Below are positions 27,187 through 35,879 of a stretch of 64,000 bases of DNA, piece after piece. The DNA is from an uncultured Candidatus Saccharibacteria bacterium (GTDB lineage: Bacteria; Patescibacteriota; Saccharimonadia; Saccharimonadales; Saccharimonadaceae). The translations under genes and the position numbers were made by a program. The first letter of the stretch is position 1; each line of letters starts with the position of its first letter. The DNA is taken from the NCBI GenBank assembly GCA_946538495.1, contig CAMNGP010000001.1, positions 1 to 64,000 on the forward strand, read 5' to 3'. The notes beneath the pieces are model-generated. The model was not told the origin of the DNA and ran no database searches. It saw only the letters and a list, made by a program, of their open reading frames with translations.

Positions 27187-28266
27187 ATGCCACAAAAAAA
27201 AGATAACAGTATACGTGGATTTTTATCTGGCAAAAAGAAGCCTATCTTGGTTTTTCTTTTCGTGATCATAAATGTCGCGGTGATAGCGGCTACAGCAGTG
27301 GCTGAATTCAGTAAGCCAAAAGAAGCAGCGGAGCTGTCCGAAATAACGCTTAAATGGTGGCTTCTTGTTCCTGCTACGATTTGTTTTTTGGTAGCTCTAA
27401 CTGTCGAAATTCGTAAATATGTCGTGATGATGCGGAGCATGGACAAAGGTAATAAACTAAACCGCCAAAAGGCCCGAACCATCGCAAGGCGCACGGTTTT
27501 ACTAGGGAAGTATTACGACAACATTACTCCAGCAGCTATTGGTGGACAACCATTTCAGATATATTATATGCGCAAAAACAGTGGCCTTTCAAAAGGCACT
27601 TCAACTTCGATTCCAATTTTTGGTATGATTTCGTCTCAGATTGGCTTTTTAGCAATTGCAATTATTAGTTTTATCTTTGGTAGTTCCGCAATCAACAACT
27701 CGGTGCTTGTGGCGACAGCCTGGTTTGGCTTACTATTCTACGCGTTTTGGCCAGTTTTAATTTTGGGAGCTACTTTCTTCCCAAAGTTCACTACTAAATG
27801 TATTAATTTTGTAGTAAAAATACTCGCTAAAGTAAAAATTATTAAAAACACCGACGATGCACAAGCAAAAGTCGAAAGCGAAGTAAGCGAATATGTAAAG
27901 TCTATTAAGACAATATTGCGTGCGCGCGGTTTAATGGTTAAAACCATTTTTTATTCAATTTGTTTTAACGGTCTTATTGCGGCAATTCCGTTTTTTGTTT
28001 TGACGGCGTTTGGTGGTGATGCAAATTTTTGGGTGTGTTTTACGACTACCGTAGCTGTAATGGCGGCGGTTTGTTTTGTGCCGACACCTGGCAATGCTGG
28101 CGCGGCAGAAGGTACATTCTTTTTGGTGTTTTCCGGACTTTCGACTGGTTATGTTTTTTGGGCAATGCTCGCTTGGAGGTTTTTCTCCTATTACGTCTAT
28201 ATCATAATCGGAGCCCTAATTTACTTCTTTATCCATCTAGAAAAGAAACGTGGTAAAATTACTTAA
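27187..28266 (+). CDS. Flippase-like membrane protein (YbhN/LPG synthase membrane domain family)
   Basis: This 359-residue protein has about eight membrane segments and the family motifs LLGKYYDNITPAAIGGQPFQIYYM and CFVPTPGNAGAAEGTF. These domains are found in lysyl-phosphatidylglycerol synthases and in stand-alone YbhN proteins suspected of flipping lipids. No aminoacyl-transferase domain follows, so synthase activity is not expected. It precedes the ABC exporter gene by two bases. Confidence 0.88.
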   Translation: MPQKKDNSIRGFLSGKKKPILVFLFVIINVAVIAATAVAEFSKPKEAAELSEITLKWWLLVPATICFLVALTVEIRKYVVMMRSMDKGNKLNRQKARTIARRTVLLGKYYDNITPAAIGGQPFQIYYMRKNSGLSKGTSTSIPIFGMISSQIGFLAIAIISFIFGSSAINNSVLVATAWFGLLFYAFWPVLILGATFFPKFTTKCINFVVKILAKVKIIKNTDDAQAKVESEVSEYVKSIKTILRARGLMVKTIFYSICFNGLIAAIPFFVLTAFGGDANFWVCFTTTVAVMAAVCFVPTPGNAGAAEGTFFLVFSGLSTGYVFWAMLAWRFFSYYVYIIIGALIYFFIHLEKKRGKIT

Positions 28267-28268
28267 GT

Positions 28269-30032
28269 ATGTTTAAATTGTTTCGTTATTTGAAGCCTTA
28301 CTGGTGGCAGGTCATAATCCTGGTTTTTGTGACTACGGCGCAGGTATATACAACTCTTCAGCTCCCAGCTTTGATGGCCGACATAATTAATAAAGGGATT
28401 GTAGTCGGTGATACCGATTATATTTGGATGACTGGGCTAGCCATGGTGGGGCTCGCGGTAGTTTCTGCGATTGCTTCTTTTGTTTCTAGTTATTTTTCTG
28501 CTAAGATTGGCGCTTGTTTTTCGCGCGACATCCGCACCGCTGTTTTCACGAAAATCATGAATTATAATATGGATGACTTGAAAGAATTCACTACCGCTTC
28601 ATTATTAACCCGCACCACGAACGACGTTAATCAGGTACAAAACGCCACGATGATGATCTTGTCAATGATGTTAAGAGCGCCACTGTTTTGCATCATTTCG
28701 ATTGTGATGGCTATTCAAACAGCTCCAGATATGAGTTGGATTATTATGGTTGGCGTGGCGGCAATTTTGGGCTCAACGATATTAATTATGTCAATTGTCA
28801 TTCCGAAGTTTAAGATGTTTCAAGAATTGTTTGACAAAATTACCCTTCTAACGCGCGAGAATCTAACTGGACTTAGAGTGATACGGGCATTCAATAATGA
28901 AGGACTTGAGAAGAAGAAATTTGCTAAGGCCAATGATGCGTTAACTAAGTTACTTATTTTTATTGATCGTATTTTGGAGTTACAAAATCCAATTATTAAT
29001 ATTATTTTTAATGGCACAACTTTGCTTTGCTCGTGGGTAGGTATCTCACTTTTGTCAAAAGATTTCGCGTATCTTGGCAATATGACCGCTTTTGCACAGT
29101 ACGTTACACACGTAATGATGTCGTTCTTGATGATGTCGATGCTGTTCGTAATGTTGCCACGTGCAAATGTGTCAGCGCGCAGAATTAATGCCGTGCTTGA
29201 TAAGGCCCAGAAAATCGTCTGGAAATCAAGGACTAATGGTCAGCCCGAAAAAACCGCCTCGGTGGAATTTAAGAATGTAGATTTTTGTTATCCTGGCGCG
29301 GAAGAAAATGTTTTAGAGGATATTTCATTCAAAGCCGTTGCGGGAGAAACTACGGCTTTTATTGGTTCTACAGGCTCCGGTAAATCTACGCTAATCAATC
29401 TGGTTCCAAGATTTTACGAAGCATCTAGTGGGGAAGTGCTAGTGGACGGCCTTTCAGTAAAGGAATATGAAAAGGCTGACCTAATGCAGAGAATTGGCTT
29501 GGTGCCACAACAAGGAATTTTGTTTGCAGGAACTATAAAATCAAATATCAAATTTGGTGCACCCAATGCGAGCAGTGAGCAAGTTCATAAGGCAGCCGAA
29601 ATTGCACAGGCAAAAAACTTTATCGAAAAATTTCCAGATAAATATAACGCCCACATCGCACAGGGCGGCACCAACGTTTCCGGCGGCCAAAAGCAGCGTT
29701 TATCAATCGCTAGGGCGATTTGCAAAGAACCCGATATTTATATTTTTGACGACGCTTTTTCTGCCCTTGATATGAAAACCGACCAAAAATTAAGAACAGC
29801 CTTAAAAGAAATCACTAAATCTGCAGTCGTATTGATTGTGGCTCAGCGCGTAAGTACAATCAAGGACGCTGATCAAATAGTTGTACTCGACAATGGCAAG
29901 GTCGTAGGTAAAGGCAAGCATTTTGAACTACTTGGCAAATGTAAAATTTATCAGGAAATCGTAAAATCTCAACTTTCAGACAAAGAATACGCGCAGGAAT
30001 TAAAACATGTAAAGGGGGTACGCCATGCCTAA
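28269..30032 (+). CDS. ABC exporter half-transporter with degenerate ATP site
   Basis: This 587-residue protein has six membrane segments (1-310) and an ATPase domain: Walker A GSTGSGKST, signature VSGGQKQRLS, Walker B IYIFDDAFSALD. The catalytic glutamate after Walker B is replaced by aspartate (FDD), while the partner encoded next has glutamate. That is the pattern of heterodimeric multidrug exporters such as BmrC/BmrD, where only one ATP site hydrolyses well. It overlaps the next gene by eight bases. The substrate is unknown. Confidence 0.92.
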   Translation: MFKLFRYLKPYWWQVIILVFVTTAQVYTTLQLPALMADIINKGIVVGDTDYIWMTGLAMVGLAVVSAIASFVSSYFSAKIGACFSRDIRTAVFTKIMNYNMDDLKEFTTASLLTRTTNDVNQVQNATMMILSMMLRAPLFCIISIVMAIQTAPDMSWIIMVGVAAILGSTILIMSIVIPKFKMFQELFDKITLLTRENLTGLRVIRAFNNEGLEKKKFAKANDALTKLLIFIDRILELQNPIINIIFNGTTLLCSWVGISLLSKDFAYLGNMTAFAQYVTHVMMSFLMMSMLFVMLPRANVSARRINAVLDKAQKIVWKSRTNGQPEKTASVEFKNVDFCYPGAEENVLEDISFKAVAGETTAFIGSTGSGKSTLINLVPRFYEASSGEVLVDGLSVKEYEKADLMQRIGLVPQQGILFAGTIKSNIKFGAPNASSEQVHKAAEIAQAKNFIEKFPDKYNAHIAQGGTNVSGGQKQRLSIARAICKEPDIYIFDDAFSALDMKTDQKLRTALKEITKSAVVLIVAQRVSTIKDADQIVVLDNGKVVGKGKHFELLGKCKIYQEIVKSQLSDKEYAQELKHVKGVRHA

Positions 30033-31788
30033 GCACGTTGGAAAACCTAAAAACATGCGTGGTTCTTTTAAGGCATTTCTCAAATCGATTCACGGTTATC
30101 GTTTCTCAATTCTAATTGCTGTAATTTTGACCGTAGGGTCTGCGATTTTGGGGTTATTCATTCCTAAGATCCTTGGCGATATGACCACGATTGCGGTAAA
30201 TTCATATCCAGATCTAGACTGGAGCGCGCTGGGCGGTAATGCGATTCTAGCTATCGTTCTGTTTTCGTCCTCGGCGGCGTTGAACTATGCACAAGCATTT
30301 ATATTGGCCGTAGTATCAGCTAAATACACCAAAGAATTGCGTGAGAAGATTTTAGATAAAATATCTAGACTGCCAATATCTTATTTTGATCGTCATCAGT
30401 ATGGCGATACTCTATCAAGAATGTCTAACGATGTTGATGTGCTAACTACTTCGATGTCACAAGAAATTGCCGATGTTTCGCTTAGCTTGACTACTTTGGT
30501 TGGTGTGATGGTTGTAATGTTGACAATTTCAGTTCCTTTGTCGTTGATTTCTTTTGTAGTAGTGCCGATTTCGGTATTTGTAGTTGCAAAAATAATGAAC
30601 TATGCACAAAAATATTTCCGAGAGCAACAAAGCACACTTGGTACGCTAAATAGTAAGATCGAAGAAGACTATTCTGGACAAATCATTATAAAAGCCAATT
30701 CTTACGAAGATGATGCCCTCGAAGATTTTAGTAAGACCAATGAGAAACTCGCCACCGTCACACGTAAAGCACAGATATTTTCATCTCTTTCTTTTCCAGT
30801 TACGCACGTTTTTACGAATCTCGGCTATGTAGCGATTTGTGCTCTAGGTGGAATTTTTGTAGTACAAGGGAATATCGGTATTGGCGACATCCAAGCATTT
30901 ATCCAGTATGTATCCAGATTTAATCGTCCAATTACCGAAATCGCTTCTACTACATCTACATTACAGGCACTGTTGGCAGCCAGCGAGAGAATTTTTGAGT
31001 TCCTAGAAGAGCCCGAGGAAGAACCGGACTCAGAGGATGCGAGGACCATTAGCGATATTAAGGGTGAAGTTGAATTCCACGACGTCAACTTTGGCTATTT
31101 TAAGGATACACCAATTATTAAGGATTTTTCTGTCAAGGTTAAGCCTGGCATGAAGGTAGCAATCGTAGGCCCAACTGGTGCGGGGAAAACCACATTAATA
31201 AACCTACTGATGCGATTTTACGACCCAGATTCTGGCTACATTACTATCGATGGAGTGCCTACGCGCGAGATGAAACGTTCGGACGTGCGACGATTATTTG
31301 GCATGGTCTTACAAGACACGTGGTTGTTTTCTGGTAGCGTAGAGGATAACTTACGCTACGGGAATTTGCAAGCATCGTTAGACGACATCCAGCAAGCCGC
31401 AAAAGCTTCTAATGTTCATCATATTATTGAAGCCCTACCAAAAGCATATCGTTCGGAGATCAGTGAGGATTCGGACAATATTTCGGCTGGCGAAAAACAA
31501 TTAATCACCATTGCACGCGCCATGGTAGCCAATCCTCCTATGATGATTTTAGATGAAGCTACATCCAATGTAGATACCCGTACCGAGCAATTAATCCAGG
31601 ATTCTTTCGAAAAACTTACCCACGGACGCACTTCTTTCGTAATCGCACATCGGCTTTCTACGATTCGTAATTCTGACTTAATTTTGGTTATGCGAGATGG
31701 TAACATTGTCGAACAAGGCAACCACGAAGAACTGCTGAAACAAAACGGATTCTACGCAGAATTATATAATTCGCAGTTTGCTGAATAG
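30025..31788 (+). CDS. ABC exporter half-transporter, catalytic-Glu subunit
   Basis: This 587-residue protein has six membrane segments and an ATPase domain with GPTGAGKTT, Walker B MMILDEATSNVD (glutamate present) and the H-loop IAHRLST. Its own signature is altered (ISAGEKQL for LSGGQ). Together with the upstream gene it would give one functional composite site (this Walker A/B with the partner's VSGGQ) and one degenerate site, as in asymmetric heterodimers. It ends next to palindromic element F. Confidence 0.92.
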   Translation: MPKHVGKPKNMRGSFKAFLKSIHGYRFSILIAVILTVGSAILGLFIPKILGDMTTIAVNSYPDLDWSALGGNAILAIVLFSSSAALNYAQAFILAVVSAKYTKELREKILDKISRLPISYFDRHQYGDTLSRMSNDVDVLTTSMSQEIADVSLSLTTLVGVMVVMLTISVPLSLISFVVVPISVFVVAKIMNYAQKYFREQQSTLGTLNSKIEEDYSGQIIIKANSYEDDALEDFSKTNEKLATVTRKAQIFSSLSFPVTHVFTNLGYVAICALGGIFVVQGNIGIGDIQAFIQYVSRFNRPITEIASTTSTLQALLAASERIFEFLEEPEEEPDSEDARTISDIKGEVEFHDVNFGYFKDTPIIKDFSVKVKPGMKVAIVGPTGAGKTTLINLLMRFYDPDSGYITIDGVPTREMKRSDVRRLFGMVLQDTWLFSGSVEDNLRYGNLQASLDDIQQAAKASNVHHIIEALPKAYRSEISEDSDNISAGEKQLITIARAMVANPPMMILDEATSNVDTRTEQLIQDSFEKLTHGRTSFVIAHRLSTIRNSDLILVMRDGNIVEQGNHEELLKQNGFYAELYNSQFAE

Positions 31789-31794
31789 CGCTTA

Positions 31795-31873
31795 GCAATT
31801 AAAAAAGTACTTTTGGGACACGCTTGAGGCCGTTTGGCCAAGCTTATGGTCCCAAAAGCACTTTTTTAATTGC
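31795..31873. repeat. Palindromic element F, shared terminator of the ABC gene and tmk
   Basis: Arms 31795-31819 and 31849-31873 match at 24 of 25 positions. The core is CGCTTGAGGCCGTTTGGCC followed by AAGCTTATG. The right arm is the coding 3' end of tmk (codons for AIKKVLLG), and the core supplies its final GP and stop. The left arm is then an inverted copy of tmk sequence. It can terminate both convergent genes. Confidence 0.9.
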
Positions 31874-32452
31874 TTCAAATACTTCTTCGATACTACCGGA
31901 AGCATCGACAATAGTAAGATTAAAATCTTTGGCAATTTTGGGATAGGCGGCATTGACTTTGGCCTGAAAATCGTGCCGCTTCATCTCGAAGGTCTCCATC
32001 GCTTTGCCGCGAATCGCTTGCCGTTCTTCACGTACTTGGTCTGGAACAGTCAGAATAAAACCGTAGTCTGGCTTAAAATAGTGCTCTGGTAGCATTTCTT
32101 TGGTAAGGCGGATTATTTTGCTGCGCGAAACCCCTTCGCCATAGCCCTGATAGGCTAGCGTAGACCAATAGTTTCGCGCTGAGATTACAATGCCGCCCTC
32201 TTTTAAAACTGGCTCGGCTATTTTTTTCCAAAGTTCAACACGTGCAGCCGTAAATAATAATACGTTAGTGAGTGATTCAAGATGATAGCCGCGGCTGAGG
32301 ATTAAATCATGTAAATCATGAGCCTGGGGAAGATCGCCATCTGGCTCTTCCATCATTACGACTTTTTTGCCTTGCTTTTGATAATAGTCTTTTAATAATT
32401 CAACCTGGGTAGACTTGCCGGTGCCATCCTGACCTTCGATTACGATATACAT
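31844..32452 (-). CDS. tmk: Thymidylate kinase
   Basis: This 202-residue kinase phosphorylates dTMP to dTDP. The P-loop is IEGQDGTGKSTQVELL and the substrate region is MEEPDGDLPQAHDLHDLIL. The segment ISARNYWSTLAYQGYG corresponds to the DR(Y/F) loop, here with RN in place of DR. Length is typical. The last codons lie in element F. Upstream on the same strand are ung and a dCMP deaminase, a set that manages thymine and uracil nucleotides. Transcription likely starts a few bases before the ATG (TAAAAT, seven bases). Confidence 0.92.
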   Translation of the reverse strand: MYIVIEGQDGTGKSTQVELLKDYYQKQGKKVVMMEEPDGDLPQAHDLHDLILSRGYHLESLTNVLLFTAARVELWKKIAEPVLKEGGIVISARNYWSTLAYQGYGEGVSRSKIIRLTKEMLPEHYFKPDYGFILTVPDQVREERQAIRGKAMETFEMKRHDFQAKVNAAYPKIAKDFNLTIVDASGSIEEVFEAIKKVLLGP

Positions 32453-32479
32453 ATTGTCTATTTTAGCATGTTTTATAGA

Positions 32480-33127
32480 TTACCATTCAATTATGTTCAT
32501 GTCGTGTGCTTTGAGAAACTCATTTGTTTTCGAAAAATGATGATTCCCGAAGAAGCCGTTATAAGCCGAAAGTGGGGAAGGATGCGGCGATTCAAGAATC
32601 AAGTGTTTTTTTGCATCGATCAACGATTTTTTGTTACGAGCATCGCGACCCCACAAAATAAACACGAGGTGAGGGCGAGTTTCATTTAGATATTTAATCA
32701 CTTCCGTGGTGAATGTTTCCCAACCCTTACCACGATGTGAGCCTGCCTTATGAGCTTCCACCGTAAGCACTGTGTTTAACAATAGAACACCCTGGTTTTG
32801 CCAATTTCGAAGATTGCCCGTAGCGTTTTTGTGATGGCCGATATCGTTATCGATTTCTTTATAAATATTGACAAGTGACGGCGGGATAGGAGCCGTGTCT
32901 GGAACAGAAAAGGCTAATCCGTGCGCTGCCCCCGGCGTATGATAAGGGTCTTGCCCCAGAATCACTACTTTTACTTCATTAAGATCCGTCGCGAAGGCTG
33001 AAAAAACCAGTGATTTTTTGGGATAAATAGTTTTGGTCTCATATGCTTGATGCAAGAATTTTGAGAGTTCTTTAAAATATGGTTTATCAAATTCCGATTT
33101 TAAAAATGGTTTCCAGCTGTCGTGCAT
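32480..33127 (-). CDS. ung: Uracil-DNA glycosylase
   Basis: This 215-residue family 1 enzyme removes uracil from DNA. It has the water-activating motif VVILGQDPYHTPGAAHGLAF and the DNA-binding ESPHPSPLSAYNGFFG with catalytic His. Its partner genes on this strand are a dCMP deaminase, which makes dUMP, and tmk. The start is fixed by a near-leaderless TAATAC, six bases, ATG. Confidence 0.96.
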   Translation of the reverse strand: MHDSWKPFLKSEFDKPYFKELSKFLHQAYETKTIYPKKSLVFSAFATDLNEVKVVILGQDPYHTPGAAHGLAFSVPDTAPIPPSLVNIYKEIDNDIGHHKNATGNLRNWQNQGVLLLNTVLTVEAHKAGSHRGKGWETFTTEVIKYLNETRPHLVFILWGRDARNKKSLIDAKKHLILESPHPSPLSAYNGFFGNHHFSKTNEFLKAHDMNIIEW

Positions 33128-33139
33128 AATAGTGTATTA

Positions 33140-33703
33140 TTAAATCGCTTTGTTATTGTGTGCCCATTTAGCTAACCTCGCGCGCTCTTCCGAACCTTCT
33201 GGATAGGAATCTATGATGTCTTCGATATACGATTTACCATTAGTAAGATTTAAGGTTTCAACATTTGGCATCGAAGAAAGTAACCGCACGACCGCTTCGT
33301 CGGTTTCAATATTGGTCATGGATTTAGCTGGATCGGTAGAATGCGAAGATACGCGAAGCTCGCGATGCACAAAACGCTTAATACCTGCTTGCAAACAATG
33401 TTTTAGGCAGTTTTCGCAAGTTGCAACACGATTATAAATTGTGCAATTGCTTAAATCCTGATGAGCGAAGATTAGCGCATTCATTTCGGAATGAATTGCA
33501 AAGTAGTATTTCATCGGGCGCTCGGAGAGCGTCATTTTGGATTCGTCAGCACCTTGAATCATACCATTGTAGCCCATGGAAACTACACGCTTTTTGGGGT
33601 CCACAATTACGCAACCCATTTTGCTTGACGGATCTTTGGATTTTTGCGCCACCGTCTCGGCGATGTTCATAAAGTAATTATCCCAGTCTTCTTGTTTACT
33701 CAT
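33140..33703 (-). CDS. Deoxycytidylate deaminase family protein
   Basis: This 187-residue zinc deaminase has the HSEMNALIF motif (His and catalytic Glu) and CENCLKHC (two zinc cysteines). The N-terminal region (DPSSKMGCVIVDPKKRVVSMGYNGM) is typical of dCMP deaminases, which make dUMP for thymidylate synthesis. The start at 33703 is supported by TGC-TACAAT seven bases upstream; the longer frame to 33811 has no such support. The proline of the usual PCxxC is replaced by Thr, a mild divergence. It heads a set with ung and tmk. Confidence 0.88.
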   Translation of the reverse strand: MSKQEDWDNYFMNIAETVAQKSKDPSSKMGCVIVDPKKRVVSMGYNGMIQGADESKMTLSERPMKYYFAIHSEMNALIFAHQDLSNCTIYNRVATCENCLKHCLQAGIKRFVHRELRVSSHSTDPAKSMTNIETDEAVVRLLSSMPNVETLNLTNGKSYIEDIIDSYPEGSEERARLAKWAHNNKAI

Positions 33704-33877
33704 AGACAATATTGTAGCACAAAATCTTATTTTCTCGGGCATGCATTCAGGGTTGTTTGGCGAAGCAATAGTTCTCGGGGCGTACATTATGCGCTTTATT
33801 AGCATAGGCAATAAGAGGGGGTTGTAATATTCTGTAGCCTGTGCATATAATCTCGCAAACTAAAATAAAGGAGAAAA

Positions 33878-35617
33878 ATGCGAGGTAAAAAACTACATAC
33901 TAAATTTAATAATATTCATGTGCGTCTGCATAACACACGTAGACATAAGATTAAAATTCGCTATTTAGTTGCGGCATTAGCACTTACGATGATCAGCATA
34001 CCGATTCACGTAGTACAAGCAGTAGGCTGCCCAGACCTAAGAGTGGTGTTTGCGCGAGGCTCTGGCGGTGAGCTAAATAATGACCCTAATTATTTGGAAT
34101 TTAAATCTGCAATTGATAACAGAATAAAGGGGACTGGAGTAACTTACGATTTTGTCGATTTGGATTACCCCGCAATTGGCGTAGGGATAGATAACCTCAA
34201 GGTGGCACTAGGTGCATATTTTGGCTCGGGCGATGCGTATGAATTTGGCAAAAGTGTAGATTCTGGCGTAGAAAAACTACAAAAGATGATCAATGGTATA
34301 AGCTGTCCGAATACGAAATATGTAATTGGTGGCTACTCGCAGGGCGCTATGGTGATATCAAAATCGTTACCAGGGCTAAATCCTGAGCGAATTATTTATG
34401 CTGCGACCTTTGGTGATCCAAAGCTATATTTACCCGAGGGTAAAGGTTTATTCCCGCCAGCATGTCAGGGAAAAGATTTGTCCGATTATCGTATGTATGT
34501 ACCAGATTGCAAGGCATATAAAGGATTACTCGGCGCCTACGAGCCTTATCGACCAGATGCTTTTATCGGTAAAGTGGGGACCTGGTGTAACAAGCATGAT
34601 GTGTTTTGTAGTCATTATTTAAATATTGATGACCATTTGAAATACGTTTCCGATAACTTATATGAGGATGCGGCTAAGGTGATTTTTAACAAAATCGCGC
34701 AACAATATGGAATCGAGACTCGAGTAGTTTCGGACCATGATACGGCTATTCTGATTGATTCTTCTGGATCAATGAGTGGACTAATAAAGCAGTATAAGGA
34801 TGAGGCTTATCGTCTGGCTAAAGAAACTTTGGATTCTGGTGGCAGGGTTGCTTTATTTGATTATCGGGACTTAAAGGATCCTTATGAGCCAGTGGAAAGA
34901 TGCAATTTTGACACTTGTACATTGGAAATATTTCGCCAAGAGTTAGACAATATCAAGGTTGACGGTGGTGGAGACACGCCAGAGTCTCTCCTTTCGGCGA
35001 GTTTCCAAACTATGAAAAGCTTGAAATGGAAACATGGTGCCACCAAATCTTTGGTGGTGCTGACCGATGCAGGTTTTTTGGCCCCAGATCGTGACGGCAT
35101 AACTATTGAACAGGTGATCAAGCTTAGTAAAGAAATCGACCCTGTGAATTTTTATATTATTACTAAGCCAAGCAATGAATCTGAATATCAAACTTTAGCT
35201 GCCGAGACTGGAGGAAAAGTAGTAACAAACCTAGACGAACTTAGTCTTTTGACAGATTATATTATGGAGCGTTTTGATAGTTTGCCAAGAGTAGATGAGG
35301 TAGATGATGGACTCATGCTACCCACTTTGACCGTGGTTAATACTAAACAAACCTCGGACGACAGAATTGAAATCGAATTTCAGACGGATGGGAAAGAAGT
35401 TTTGGTTTTACTAAATGATCGGGTACTTGGAAGGACAAATGATACGAATATCACGATTACTGGTCTTGATAAATCAATGCAAAATACGATATCGTTAATC
35501 CCACTTAATGAGACAATTAGAGGTGAAGGTGTCGCTATTGACGTAAGTAGCGTAATGAGTCCGACGAATGGCGCAATTGATATTATCCCAAAAGCACCAA
35601 ATACTGGTAAGCAATAG
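33878..35617 (+). CDS. Secreted cutinase-family esterase fused to a VWA domain
   Basis: This 579-residue protein has a basic N-terminus and signal segment (about 26-49, VAALALTMISIPIHVVQA). Residues 50-285 are cutinase-like: VFARGSGGEL, serine in IGGYSQGAMV, and CNKHDVFCSHY with a later His in DDHLKY. Residues 290-470 are a von Willebrand A domain with the MIDAS motif DSSGSMSG and LTDAG. The C-terminus ends in APNTGKQ, which looks like a sortase motif but has no membrane segment after it. The ribosome site is AAAGGAGA. Likely a surface or secreted enzyme that binds and cleaves host-surface lipid or polymer esters. Confidence 0.85.
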   Translation: MRGKKLHTKFNNIHVRLHNTRRHKIKIRYLVAALALTMISIPIHVVQAVGCPDLRVVFARGSGGELNNDPNYLEFKSAIDNRIKGTGVTYDFVDLDYPAIGVGIDNLKVALGAYFGSGDAYEFGKSVDSGVEKLQKMINGISCPNTKYVIGGYSQGAMVISKSLPGLNPERIIYAATFGDPKLYLPEGKGLFPPACQGKDLSDYRMYVPDCKAYKGLLGAYEPYRPDAFIGKVGTWCNKHDVFCSHYLNIDDHLKYVSDNLYEDAAKVIFNKIAQQYGIETRVVSDHDTAILIDSSGSMSGLIKQYKDEAYRLAKETLDSGGRVALFDYRDLKDPYEPVERCNFDTCTLEIFRQELDNIKVDGGGDTPESLLSASFQTMKSLKWKHGATKSLVVLTDAGFLAPDRDGITIEQVIKLSKEIDPVNFYIITKPSNESEYQTLAAETGGKVVTNLDELSLLTDYIMERFDSLPRVDEVDDGLMLPTLTVVNTKQTSDDRIEIEFQTDGKEVLVLLNDRVLGRTNDTNITITGLDKSMQNTISLIPLNETIRGEGVAIDVSSVMSPTNGAIDIIPKAPNTGKQ

Positions 35618-35621
35618 ATGT

Positions 35622-35822
35622 CTAGGTAGAACTTAGATGGTAGTGGTCGCCATATTCGCATTTGTAAACCGAAAGTGGTCCAGTTTGGTGATCATATTCA
35701 GCAACCTTAGCAGCTACTTCGGCCTCCTCCCTAGTAGAATAACAGATTTTATGAACATCACCCACCCAGCAACGCTCAGGCTCGTAAGTTCCAGGGTTTA
35801 GATGTTTGTTTCGATTAGCCAT
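35622..35822 (-). CDS. Small conserved-looking protein of unknown function
   Basis: This 66-residue protein (NRNKHLNPGTYEPERCWVGD, then ICYSTREEAEVAAKVAEYDH, then YKCEYGDHYHLSS) is compact, with two aromatic cysteine motifs that could bind metal (CEYGDHYH). I cannot assign it. It is likely real because TGG-TATAAT lies eight bases upstream of its ATG and because the composition is ordinary. It lies between, and opposite to, the cutinase gene and typA. Confidence 0.65.
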   Translation of the reverse strand: MANRNKHLNPGTYEPERCWVGDVHKICYSTREEAEVAAKVAEYDHQTGPLSVYKCEYGDHYHLSST

Positions 35823-35866
35823 ATATCTTTATTATACCACGGATTGTAATTTTTGTCAATTTATGT

Positions 35867-35872
35867 TAAAAT
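35867..35872 (+). promoter_or_regulatory. Near-leaderless promoter of typA
   Basis: TAAAAT (35867-35872) preceded by TGT, with seven bases to the ATG at 35880. Confidence 0.6.
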
Positions 35873-35879
35873 TACGTTT

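Noticed and set aside
33704..33877. Possible gene or RNA in the gap before the cutinase gene
   Set aside because: No open frame or stable structure was seen; it holds only divergent promoters (TACAAT for the deaminase, TATAAT near 33850 for the cutinase gene) and the AAAGGAGA site.
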